Below, one piece after another: positions 15,982 to 24,080 of a stretch of DNA of 64,000 nt (position 1 is its first letter; the number at the start of each line of letters is the position of its first letter). Made by a program: the position numbers and the translations under genes. The notes under the pieces are model-generated. The model saw nothing but the letters and a program-made list of their open reading frames with translations. It was not told the origin of the DNA and made no database searches. This DNA comes from Cystobacter fuscus DSM 2262 (lineage in GTDB: Bacteria > Myxococcota > Myxococcia > Myxococcales > Myxococcaceae): NCBI RefSeq assembly GCF_000335475.2, contig NZ_ANAH02000011.1:310001-374000 (forward strand), written 5' to 3'.

Positions 15982-17265
15982 TTGAATACGAGTCGAGATG
16001 ACGCTCCGGACATGGTCGCGGCGAAGTCCTCTCCTCCCACCGAGGCCCAGGACGTGACCGTCGAGGAGTTGCTCGAGGCCATCTCACGGATGACGGCCAG
16101 TGAACCCCACGTGCGTTGCCGCGAGGGCGGCGGGCCCCTCGCCCCGCTCGCCACGGCCCTCAACCGCCTGTCCAACCGGCTCTCGGCGGCCCCCGTCGGA
16201 ACAGAGGACATCTTTGGTCCCCGGACGCTGGTCGCTCAATCACACTCCATCATGATCACCTGTGACACCGAGGCGCGCATCCGCTTCATCAACGCCACCT
16301 TCCCCGGCCTCTCCCCGGAGGACGTCATGGGAACGAGCCTCTATCGCTGGCTCATGCCCGACATCGTCGAGCCCACGCGCGAGCTCGTCCAGAGGGTGCT
16401 CACCACCGGCGAGTTCGCCAAGATCGAGAGCCAGGGCGTGAGCGACTTCGGCACCCCCTGGCTCTCGACCCAGCTGGGTCCCATCAAGGAGGGCGAGCGC
16501 ATCGTCGGCTTCACGGCCATCAACACGGACATCACCGAGCTCAAGCACGCCCAGTTGCGCCTGGAGCGCTCCAACCACGAGTTGGAGCGCTTCGCCTATG
16601 TGGCCTCGCATGACCTGCATGAACCGCTGCGCAAGATCCAGAGCTTCGGCGAGCGCCTCGAGTCCACCTCCGCCGAGGGCCTCGGCTCCGAGGGCCGCGA
16701 CTACCTCGAGCGCATGCTCAAGGCCGCGGTCCGCATGCGAGGCCTCATCGACGACCTGCTCGCCTACTCGCGCGTGTCCTCGACCCACCGCCCCTTCACC
16801 TCGGTGGACCTGGCCGCCATCGCGCGCGAGGTGCTCGAGGACCTGTCGGCGATGACCGAGCGCACCGGGGCGAGCGTCACGCTCGGGGAGTTGCCCGTGC
16901 TCGAGGCCGACCCCACCCAGATGCGCCAACTGCTGCAGAACCTGGTGGCCAACGCCCTGAAGTTCCACCGCGAGGGGGTGCCTCCCGTCGTCTCCGTGCG
17001 CGCCACGCTCGACCCGCGCCTCCAGCGCTGTGAGCTGCGCGTGGAGGACAACGGCATCGGCTTCGAGGAGAAGTACACCGAGCGCATCTTCAACGTCTTC
17101 CAGCGCCTGCACGGCCGCAGCCAGTATGAGGGCTCCGGCATTGGTCTGGCCATCTGCCGCAAGATCGCCGAGCGGCATGGCGGCACCATCGGCGCGCGCA
17201 GCACACCGGGCGAGGGCACTACCTTTCTCGTGTCCCTCCCGCTCCGGCAGCGCGCGGCCCCCTGA
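15982..17265 (+). CDS. PAS-domain sensor histidine kinase (soluble)
   Basis: A 427-residue cytoplasmic kinase with no membrane helix. A TTG start is chosen because a GGGAGAG ribosome site precedes it. An N-terminal region of about 85 residues is followed by a PAS domain (about 88-190) and a HisKA dimerisation helix with the phosphoacceptor motif YVASHDLHEPLR. The ATPase domain shows the N box (LLQNLVANALKFH), G1 (VEDNGIGF) and G2 (GSGIGLAICRKI). The HDLHEPLR variant is common in phytochrome-like kinases. No response regulator is adjacent, so it is an orphan. Confidence 0.9.
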   Translation: MNTSRDDAPDMVAAKSSPPTEAQDVTVEELLEAISRMTASEPHVRCREGGGPLAPLATALNRLSNRLSAAPVGTEDIFGPRTLVAQSHSIMITCDTEARIRFINATFPGLSPEDVMGTSLYRWLMPDIVEPTRELVQRVLTTGEFAKIESQGVSDFGTPWLSTQLGPIKEGERIVGFTAINTDITELKHAQLRLERSNHELERFAYVASHDLHEPLRKIQSFGERLESTSAEGLGSEGRDYLERMLKAAVRMRGLIDDLLAYSRVSSTHRPFTSVDLAAIAREVLEDLSAMTERTGASVTLGELPVLEADPTQMRQLLQNLVANALKFHREGVPPVVSVRATLDPRLQRCELRVEDNGIGFEEKYTERIFNVFQRLHGRSQYEGSGIGLAICRKIAERHGGTIGARSTPGEGTTFLVSLPLRQRAAP

Positions 17266-17283
17266 CTCCCCCGCCACGGGGCC

Positions 17284-17304
17284 CCTACGAGGTGTCTGAC
17301 ACCT
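17284..17304. repeat. Dispersed element, copy C (perfect palindrome)
   Basis: The 15-bp odd palindrome AGGTGTCTGACACCT (17290-17304), preceded by CTACG, sits 24 bp after the histidine kinase stop. It is the cleanest member of the family. Confidence 0.65.
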
Positions 17305-17350
17305 GGGCCCGCCGCTGCTCGAGCGCATGCGTCAGGAAGGCGCCGTGGTG

Positions 17351-17530
17351 ATGGTGAAGTGGGATGGCGAGCGCACCGCGCCGGGTGACTCCGGCCCCTA
17401 CACGGTCCTCGTGTCGGGGGCGCGGCTGGCGGGTGAACTCTTGAGAGCAGACACCCACTCGCTCGAAGAGGCGCTCGCGAGGGTCCTCTTCGAATATACC
17501 GTGCGGTTCTGGTTGACTGGAGGCGACTGA
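17351..17530 (+). CDS. Short conserved-looking hypothetical protein
   Basis: A 59-residue protein (MVKWDGERTAPGD, then PYTVLVSG and a C-terminal helix SLEEALARVLFEYTVRFWL). It has coding-like codon use. A GGAAGG ribosome site about 10 bp upstream favours the ATG at 17351 over the one at 17327. I do not recognise the family. The final helix is amphipathic, and no function can be assigned. Confidence 0.5.
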   Translation: MVKWDGERTAPGDSGPYTVLVSGARLAGELLRADTHSLEEALARVLFEYTVRFWLTGGD

Positions 17531-17598
17531 GACCATCCCATTCTCAGACGAGGCGCCATGGCCGCGGGTATTGGAATGAATTCGTTCAAGGAGTCCTC

Positions 17599-18561
17599 AT
17601 GAAGAGCAAGCTCGTCGCTCCGCCGTTCGCCACCGAACTCGCCGCGCTCCTCCCGGCCCTGGAGGGGTATGTGCCGGTCAACATGACTCCCGACCGCTTG
17701 GAGCATTTCCGGGCGTTGAAGATGCCGACCATCGAGGAGCTCATCGGCGATCTGCCCGTCCAGTGCGTCGACTACACGATCCCCGGCTACCAGGGGGTCG
17801 ACATCGTCGTCTCGGTGATCTCACGCAAGGACCACCACGAGCCCGGCCCCGGTATCTACAACATCCACGGGGGCGGCATGGTCATGTGCAACCGGTTCGC
17901 GGCGGTCCACCCGCTGGTGGACTGGGCCATGAAGCACGACGCGGTGGGCGTCACGGTCGAGTACCGTCTGGCTCCCGAGCACCCCCACCCGATCCCCGTC
18001 GAGGACTGTTATGCTGGCCTCGAATGGATGGCGAAGCATGCCGGGGAGCTGGGGTTCGATCCCGACCGTCTGGTCATCTTCGGCGGCAGCGGAGGCGGCG
18101 GGCTCGCGGCGGGCAGCACGTTGCTGGCGCGCGACCGCAAGGGACCGAAGCTGGCCGGACAGTTGCTCCAGTGCCCGATGATCGATGACCGCAACGAGAC
18201 GGTCTCCTCCTACCAGTACCAGGGCACCGGCGTCTGGGACCGCACCAGCAACCTGACCGCCTGGACGGCGGTGCTCGGCGACCGGCGGGGCACCGACAGC
18301 GTGTCTCCCTACGCCGCGCCCGCTCGCGCCACGGACCTGAGCGGTCTGCCGCCCACGTTCATCGACGTCGGTGCCGCCGAGGTGTTCCGTGACGAGGCCG
18401 TGGCCTACGCCAGCGCCATCTGGGCCGCGGGGGGCAACTGCGAACTCCACGTCTGGGGCGGCGCCTTCCACGGGTTCTACGACATCGCACCCCAGTCAAA
18501 ACTCGCCCAGGCCTGCATCGCCGCGCGCGAGGCCTGGCTCACACGTCTTCTGGCCCGCTGA
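17599..18561 (+). CDS. Alpha/beta hydrolase, hormone-sensitive-lipase (HSL) family esterase
   Basis: A 320-residue hydrolase. It has the HSL oxyanion motif HGGGM (His90), a nucleophile elbow FGGSGGGGLA (Ser164, replacing the usual GDSAGG), a late Asp in the PPTFIDVGAAE region and the catalytic His in FHGFYD. The order and spacing fit a short-chain ester hydrolase. It has no signal peptide, so it is likely cytoplasmic. The start follows the ribosome site AAGGAG. The substrate is unknown. Confidence 0.87.
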   Translation: MKSKLVAPPFATELAALLPALEGYVPVNMTPDRLEHFRALKMPTIEELIGDLPVQCVDYTIPGYQGVDIVVSVISRKDHHEPGPGIYNIHGGGMVMCNRFAAVHPLVDWAMKHDAVGVTVEYRLAPEHPHPIPVEDCYAGLEWMAKHAGELGFDPDRLVIFGGSGGGGLAAGSTLLARDRKGPKLAGQLLQCPMIDDRNETVSSYQYQGTGVWDRTSNLTAWTAVLGDRRGTDSVSPYAAPARATDLSGLPPTFIDVGAAEVFRDEAVAYASAIWAAGGNCELHVWGGAFHGFYDIAPQSKLAQACIAAREAWLTRLLAR

Positions 18562-18590
18562 GGGGCCAGCCGGACCGGGTGTCCCGGACC

Positions 18591-18610
18591 GGGTGTCAGA
18601 CGACTCGCTG
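18591..18610. repeat. Dispersed GGTGTCAGACGA element, copy D
   Basis: GGGTGTCAGACGACTCGCTG overlaps the last codons and stop of the MYXO-CTERM frame on the opposite strand. It closely matches copy E at 26832. Confidence 0.5.
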
Positions 18611-18751
18611 CCGCCCCAACACCAGCAGCAGGAGGATCGCCAGGGTCGAGGGGGCCGCTCCCGACGTCGTGCATCCACGGCCCGTGTCCGGTGTGGGGCC
18701 CCCATCCTCGCCCGGCGAGCCCGGGACGCCGGGAGTCGTCTCACCATCGGT
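18596..18751 (-). pseudogene. Detached MYXO-CTERM sorting tail of the adjacent beta-helix protein
   Basis: Immediately after the stop codon of the beta-helix gene, the same frame stays open to a TGA at 18596-18598. It encodes a textbook MYXO-CTERM tail: an acidic Gly/Pro/Thr linker, the Gly-Cys motif RGCTTSG, a hydrophobic segment STLAILLLLVLG and a terminal basic cluster RQR. The only interruption is one TGA at 18752-18754. In intact proteins the tail drives sorting to the myxobacterial cell surface. Here it would need stop-codon readthrough or repair of a sequencing error. Confidence 0.75.
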
Positions 18752-19909
18752 TCAAGGGGAGGGAAGCGTGCCGTACTCGAACGCACCCACCTCCCATGCC
18801 CCGTCCAGGCGCTGGCGCGGTTCACCGCCCAGGGGGTGGACGTATTGGAACTGGGGCGCCAGGGACTGCGTTCCGTCCGTCCCCGGGTCCGTCCCCGCGT
18901 TGATGGCGGGGGAGCCCGCCTTCAAGTGGTAATCGAAGCTCGCCGGGTTCACGAAGCCCGACTTGTCCGTGTCCAGATTGGACGTCTGCGTCGCCGTGCC
19001 GCTGATGCGCGTGCCCACGCCGATGAACAGGTTGTTGATGATCCGTGCCGTCGGAGAGCCGACGATACGCACGAAGGTTCCTCCCGCCGTGCGGTCATTC
19101 ACGAAGGTGTTGTTGATGATGGACAGCGCTTGCTCGGGGTTGGTCGTCCCCTCGGCTCCGAACGACACGAGGGTCGAGTTCTCCGCCGTCGTCCCCTGTT
19201 GAATCAGGTTGCCCACCACCTCCACCCGTCCGCCGTTGGGGAACTCGATTTCGTAGCTGGGATTGCCCTCCTCGCTGGTCAGCCGGTTGTACAGGATGGA
19301 GGTTCTGTACGCCCGGCTCTTCACCAGGTGCCCGACCCGCGCCCCTTGTGAGTAGCTGAAGCGCAACGTGAAGCTGCGCACCCGGTTGATGTACATGTTG
19401 TGCGACTGGCCATCGCCCGCGCCGTTGCGCGCGAACCACGAGGACTCGATGAGGATGTCACTGTCGGCCTTGTCGCCCGCGAGCACCCCGTTCTGGTTGT
19501 CATGGAAGTAACAGTTGCGCACCGTGAGGCCCGCGCCCTCCTGCCGGATGCCCGCCCCGTTCTTGTCGGGAACGCTCGCTCCGGAGAACTCGATGTTCTC
19601 CACCGTCGTGCCGCTGCCCTGGATGACCCAGATGGCCTTGCGGTTGGCGAGCGTGAGACCCGCCGCGTCGAGACGCGCCCGCTCCGCTCCCACGCCGCGA
19701 ATCGTCAGTCGATTGGCCTTCCAGATGGCCTCGTCCCGATAGACGCCCGCGGAGATCTCGATGACGTCTCCATCACGGGCGGCGGCGGCCGCGGCGCTCG
19801 GCGTGGCATGGGTCTTCCCCGGTCCGACCGTGAGCGTGGCGGCGCTCGCGACGGCGGGCATCAGCAGACAGAAGAGAAGGGGGCCTCGGGCAATCGAGAT
19901 GTCGATCAT
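18752..19909 (-). CDS. Secreted right-handed beta-helix (pectate-lyase-like) protein
   Basis: A 385-residue exported protein. The start at 19909 gives a signal peptide ending AVASA. The body contains parallel beta-helix repeats of the kind seen in polysaccharide lyases and choice-of-anchor proteins (GDVIEISAGVYRDE, NRLTIRGVG, GLTVRNCYFHDNQNG, LSIINNTFVNDRT, ARIINNLFIGVG) and ends DYHLKAGSPAINAGT and EVGAFEYG. Catalytic residues cannot be assigned. The protein stops just before an in-frame MYXO-CTERM tail, so as read it would be secreted but not anchored. Confidence 0.85.
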   Translation of the reverse strand: MIDISIARGPLLFCLLMPAVASAATLTVGPGKTHATPSAAAAAARDGDVIEISAGVYRDEAIWKANRLTIRGVGAERARLDAAGLTLANRKAIWVIQGSGTTVENIEFSGASVPDKNGAGIRQEGAGLTVRNCYFHDNQNGVLAGDKADSDILIESSWFARNGAGDGQSHNMYINRVRSFTLRFSYSQGARVGHLVKSRAYRTSILYNRLTSEEGNPSYEIEFPNGGRVEVVGNLIQQGTTAENSTLVSFGAEGTTNPEQALSIINNTFVNDRTAGGTFVRIVGSPTARIINNLFIGVGTRISGTATQTSNLDTDKSGFVNPASFDYHLKAGSPAINAGTDPGTDGTQSLAPQFQYVHPLGGEPRQRLDGAWEVGAFEYGTLPSP

Positions 19910-20140
19910 GGGGGAACGCACATTGCCAGTTTTCCCCTCTCCCTGTCGATGCGCGTCCAGACGTGTCGGGCCTCGAGCGAAGAGCGCAGTGCCGCTCCCC
20001 CTTGAACCCTCTGGCGGCCTTGTCGGCAACTGCACATGTCCACTCCTACCTCTCACACGGGCGGCTGCCATTGCGGCGCTGTGCGTTACCGTGTCGGGTT
20101 CGACTGGGCTTGCTCTCCAGTGCGAAGGGAATGATCCAAA

Positions 20141-22276
20141 ATGAATAAAGTGCTCCGAAGTCCTTTGGGGATGTTGTTCGCGTGCGGCTTGTTCGTCTCC
20201 AGCGGGTGCGTCAGCAAGAGCGCTGCCCCCTCTTCCGCGAACCTCCTCGAGTTCCTGGCGGTCTCGCCCTCGGCGGAGTCGGTCGACTACGTCAAGGAGA
20301 AGACCCAGTTTCAGCTCCACACGCTGACCACCGAGCAGCGCCACCCGCGCACCTGGACGCTGAGCGACAAGGTCAGCACGGATCTCCCCGCCGGTCTCGA
20401 CATGCTGTTCTCCGTGGACGAGGACGTCGCGACCCGGCTCGCCGCGCTTTCGAAGGACCCCGGGCCCGTGCGCACGCTCTCGGCGGCGATCGAGAAGGCG
20501 CTACTGGAGCGCCACAACATCTATGTCTACGGGACCGGCGCCACGGGCCGACTCGCCAAGCAGATGGAGAGCGCCTTCTGGCGCCCGTACTGGCGTCGCG
20601 TCGACAACGCGATCAAGTCCAAGCTCGAGGCGGAACTCGGCGGTGGGCTGGAGGAGAAGCTGATCGGCGAGATGACCGGCGCCGATCGCGCCCTCATCAG
20701 CTCGCTGGAGGGCTTCGAGGATTTGCAGCTCATCGGCCGGCTCCAGTTGAAGGAGCGCGGGATCGTCAAGGGCGACGTGGTGATCGAGGTCACCGAGGGG
20801 GGCGAGACCTCCGCGGGCATCGGCACCGTCCTCGGCGCCCATGATCAATGGAAGGAGGCCGCGGGTTACGACGCGGCCGAAGCCAGCAAGCACCTCTTCT
20901 TCGTCTACAACAACCCGGACGAGGTCCTGCTGCCGTTCGAGCGGAGCCGGTCGGTCATCCAGGAGGCGGGGATCACCAAGATCAACCTGACGACCGGTCC
21001 GCAGGCCATCACCGGCTCCACGCGGATGCAGGCGACCACCATCGAGACGTTCGTCCTGGCCCATGCCGTCGAGGACGCGCTCGGCCGCATCTTCAAGGGA
21101 CTCGTCGCCAGGCAGGTCCTCACCGCCGACGAGCTGAGCCGACTCGGCTTCGCGGAGGACGTGACGCTCGAGCAACGCCTCTCGCGGTTCGCGACCGTGC
21201 TCGCCGAGGTCAAGAAGGCCGTCCCCGAGCTCGCCAGGCTCACGCAGCTGGAATCGGACACCTACATGGCCGGTCACTTCTCCACGTACTTCGCGAACGC
21301 CGGACTGATCACCACCTTCACCGACGGCACCGAGCGCAGCCCGACCTTCCGTCTCTTCCCGCTGGATACGGTCAACGAGCCCGCGCGCAAGGCGCTGTTC
21401 CAGGTCTGGACGTCCGCGAAGGATCGCCAGGCCGCGTGGCAGACCTTCCTCGGGCGTCCGTTCCGCGGGCTCCAGGCGGATCTCTACCGCGAGCCGTTCT
21501 CGACCCAGATCCAGGACGAGTACCTCCGCAAGGCCGCGCTCGCGAGCCTGAACAACGCGGGCAACGAGCAGCAGGACCTCTACGACTTCTCGTTCTCCGA
21601 CGCGAACGTCCAGCGGGTCGGGCCGAAGGCCGACGATCTCGGCGTGATGATCGCCCTCGACACGGAGGCCGCGCTCCTCGGTGATGCGTCGTCGGACTAC
21701 GATCGCTTCGCCGCCTTGTTCCAGGCTCGAGGCGCCAGGCTGGGGCTCGTCCTCGTCGGCAGCGGACCTACGCCGACCTGGCGGGGCTCCGCTTCCGGTG
21801 CTCCGTTCATCCACCTCCAGATCGCGAACACGGCCGATCCGTTCGGCGTGGACCAGCAGATCTCGCTGAAGATCCTGCTCAACGCGCACTCCACCGCCGT
21901 CATGGGACGGATGGGCAAGATTGTCGGCAACACCATGACCAACGTCAGCCCGACGAACCTCAAGCTGATTGGACGCGCGACCTACCTGATCCAACTGCAC
22001 GTCAATGACGTGCTCGCGGGAGAGGCGTGGAAGAAGCTGCACGGCGAGCGCGAACCCATCACCTATGCCGAGGCCAACGCGGTCCTCTTCCATGTGATCC
22101 CCTTCGTCGCCGAGAAGAAGGCGCAGGGTGACGAGGCCGCCGCCGAAGTCGCCGTGTCGATCGTGCGCATCCTCGAGTCGCTGCGGCGCAACCGAAGCGT
22201 CACCCTCGATGAATCGCTCGAGCAGCTCAGGGGCGGTGGCCTGAACGCGTACCTCGCGTCCGCGCGAGAGCACTAG
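20141..22276 (+). CDS. Lipoprotein with two SIS domains, GCKR/MurQ-like
   Basis: A 711-residue lipoprotein (lipobox SSGC, Cys23). The first SIS domain shows YGTGATGRLAKQ near residue 130, TEGGETSAGIG and the signature TGPQAITGSTRMQATT, close to N-acetylmuramate-6-phosphate etherase (MurQ, about 300 residues). The second half carries ILLNAHSTAVMGRMGKIVGN and NLKLIGRATY, also MurQ/GCKR-like. Two SIS domains match the layout of animal glucokinase regulatory protein. An envelope location for a sugar-phosphate-binding fold is odd. It diverges from the beta-helix gene over 231 bp, which should contain both promoters. Confidence 0.75.
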   Translation: MNKVLRSPLGMLFACGLFVSSGCVSKSAAPSSANLLEFLAVSPSAESVDYVKEKTQFQLHTLTTEQRHPRTWTLSDKVSTDLPAGLDMLFSVDEDVATRLAALSKDPGPVRTLSAAIEKALLERHNIYVYGTGATGRLAKQMESAFWRPYWRRVDNAIKSKLEAELGGGLEEKLIGEMTGADRALISSLEGFEDLQLIGRLQLKERGIVKGDVVIEVTEGGETSAGIGTVLGAHDQWKEAAGYDAAEASKHLFFVYNNPDEVLLPFERSRSVIQEAGITKINLTTGPQAITGSTRMQATTIETFVLAHAVEDALGRIFKGLVARQVLTADELSRLGFAEDVTLEQRLSRFATVLAEVKKAVPELARLTQLESDTYMAGHFSTYFANAGLITTFTDGTERSPTFRLFPLDTVNEPARKALFQVWTSAKDRQAAWQTFLGRPFRGLQADLYREPFSTQIQDEYLRKAALASLNNAGNEQQDLYDFSFSDANVQRVGPKADDLGVMIALDTEAALLGDASSDYDRFAALFQARGARLGLVLVGSGPTPTWRGSASGAPFIHLQIANTADPFGVDQQISLKILLNAHSTAVMGRMGKIVGNTMTNVSPTNLKLIGRATYLIQLHVNDVLAGEAWKKLHGEREPITYAEANAVLFHVIPFVAEKKAQGDEAAAEVAVSIVRILESLRRNRSVTLDESLEQLRGGGLNAYLASAREH

Positions 22277-22398
22277 GGTCCCGGCCGTTCGGCATACGGT
22301 GGCGCTCGTTGAGGCGCGTTCGAACTCGGGTCACCGGCGGCGAAAGAAAGTGTGAGGGCGGTGAGACACCGGCCCGTTTCGCTACCGGGAGAGGACCC

Positions 22399-23211
22399 AT
22401 GACGTACGTTCACTGGCGCTGGCGTGTCGCCACCACCCAGCGGGAGCTCGATGACGTGGCTCGCATCCGCTGGGCTGTCTTTGGCGGAGAGATGGGACTG
22501 CTGTCCGAGCAGTCGGCGGTGTCGAGGCGGGAGATGACCTGCATCGACACGCTCGACACCACGGTGCAACTGCTCGTCCATGCCGGCGCCGAGCCGGTGG
22601 CGACCATGAGGGTGGCGCTGCCCAACGCGGAGGTGGCGGCGAGCCTGGGCGGGGCGGTGGGGCTCGAGATGGCGCAGCGGGTGGACCTCTCGGGGTTGAT
22701 CCGTCCGGGGAGGGTGTTCGCGGAGCCCTCGCGCTTCTGCGTGCTGCCGAAGTGGCGGCGCACGGAGGCCGTCACGTGGCTGCAGGCGGCCATGTACGCG
22801 GAGAGCCTGCGGCGCGGGGTGACACACTGGATCGCGTCCGCGAACCTGGAGACGGACTCGCCCGAGGACGCGCTGCTGTCGTGGCGGGTGGCGGCCAGCC
22901 GGGGATGGTTGAGCCCGCACTGGCGGGTGGACGTGCCCGACCCGTGGCAGGCCCCGGTGCATCCCCGCAACCCCTTCTACACGCCGGAGGAGCGGGCGAG
23001 GGCGGAGCAGGGGCTGCTGGACGGGCTGCGGGTGCCCAGGTCGCCCTCGCTCTTCGCCAGGACGATGGGGGCGCGCTTCATCGCGGAGCCGCTCTACGAC
23101 GCGTACTTCCAGTGGTTCACGCTGCCGCTCGTCATGGCGCTGGATGAGATCCCGGCGGACAGCCTGGCGCGCTTCCACGCGCTGGAGAACGGCGTGAGCC
23201 CCGCTTCCTAG
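22399..23211 (+). CDS. FeeM/LuxI-like GNAT N-acyltransferase
   Basis: A 270-residue protein. The segment IRWAVFGGEMGL, followed by the DTLDTT and EPVATMRV strands and EPSRFCVLPKWR, is the pattern of N-acyl-amino-acid synthases (FeeM) and the related autoinducer synthases, which transfer acyl chains from ACP. The ATG at 22399 is chosen for its GGGAGAGGA ribosome site. The C-terminal third contains hydrophobic helices. It is followed 80 bp later by a heme-oxygenase-like gene and then by a facing LuxR-type regulator. The product is unknown; signalling or lipid modification are both possible. Confidence 0.72.
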   Translation: MTYVHWRWRVATTQRELDDVARIRWAVFGGEMGLLSEQSAVSRREMTCIDTLDTTVQLLVHAGAEPVATMRVALPNAEVAASLGGAVGLEMAQRVDLSGLIRPGRVFAEPSRFCVLPKWRRTEAVTWLQAAMYAESLRRGVTHWIASANLETDSPEDALLSWRVAASRGWLSPHWRVDVPDPWQAPVHPRNPFYTPEERARAEQGLLDGLRVPRSPSLFARTMGARFIAEPLYDAYFQWFTLPLVMALDEIPADSLARFHALENGVSPAS

Positions 23212-23291
23212 GCCCGGGGCGGTTCCTTCTTTCCCTTCACCTTCAACACGCGGCAGCCGGGAGCCCGACGGGACCCGGACAGGAGACGTAC

Positions 23292-24002
23292 GTGCAAACA
23301 CAGACAGAGAACCAGGCGGAGACGCAGTGGGTGGCGGCATTGGACGCGGAGGCGCGAGGGCTGGTGGCGGCGGTGGATGCGCAGCCCGATGCCAGCCGCC
23401 TCCTCGACGGCACCCTCGACCAGGCGGGCTACATCCACTATCTCATCCAGACGTATCACTACGCCCGCTGGAGCACGCCGATCCTCGCCGAGGCGGGCCA
23501 CCGGCTGAAGCGGTTGGGACAGCACCCGGAGCTGGCGGAGTTGTTGATCCAGAAGGGGGAGGAGGAGCGGGGGCACGAGCGGTGGTTGCTGGCGGACCTG
23601 AAGAACCTGGGGTGCCCGGCGACGCAGGTGGAGGCGGCGGCGCGGAGCCCGGCGGTGGATGCCTACACGGGGTGGAACTTCTTCACGTCGCGCGCGGGCG
23701 TGCCGGCGTCGGTGCTGGGGACCGCGTACGTGTTGGAGTACCTGTCGCAGACGCGGGCGGGCGTGTGGGCGGAGCGGCTGCGGGCGGTGGCCGCCATTCC
23801 CAACATCCACAAGTCGGTGACGTTCCTGCGCAACCATGGAGCGCTGGACGGGGACCACGTGGCGGAGATGGCGCGCATCCTGGGACGGCTGACGGACCCG
23901 GAGGAACAGGCGGCGATCCTCTTCTCGGCCCGGGTCGCACGAATCGTCTACCCGTGCATCTTCCGTGAGGGCGGCGCCTCCAGCCACCCTCTCGCGAGGT
24001 AG
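23292..24002 (+). CDS. Heme-oxygenase-like (TenA/CADD-type) protein, possible di-iron oxidase
   Basis: A 236-residue all-alpha protein with a GTG start and AGGAGA ribosome site. The motifs YIHYLIQTYHYARWS, EEERGHERWLL and HGALDGDHVAEM supply Glu/His/Asp/His residues on three helices, the ligand pattern of heme-oxygenase-like di-metal oxidases and of TenA/PqqC-type proteins. Such enzymes often oxidise amino-acid or lipid intermediates. Its position after the acyltransferase suggests it acts on that enzyme's product, which is inference. Confidence 0.72.
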   Translation: MQTQTENQAETQWVAALDAEARGLVAAVDAQPDASRLLDGTLDQAGYIHYLIQTYHYARWSTPILAEAGHRLKRLGQHPELAELLIQKGEEERGHERWLLADLKNLGCPATQVEAAARSPAVDAYTGWNFFTSRAGVPASVLGTAYVLEYLSQTRAGVWAERLRAVAAIPNIHKSVTFLRNHGALDGDHVAEMARILGRLTDPEEQAAILFSARVARIVYPCIFREGGASSHPLAR

Positions 24003-24028
24003 AGACAGCCGCACGTCAGAGGGGAGAG

Positions 24029-24058
24029 CCTCCCGTTCGAGCCCTGGCCCGGGAGGCG
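24029..24058 (+). terminator. Terminator-like hairpin between converging genes
   Basis: Perfect 8-bp arms GCCTCCCG and CGGGAGGC with a 14-nt loop, followed by GTCTTCCCTTGC, lie between the HDO-like gene and the converging LuxR-type gene. It could serve both strands. Confidence 0.55.
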
Positions 24059-24080
24059 TCTTCCCTTGCATTCCACTTTC

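Noticed and set aside
18752-20344. A longer start for the beta-helix gene
   Set aside because: The upstream 145 residues look non-coding and hide the signal peptide that begins at 19909.
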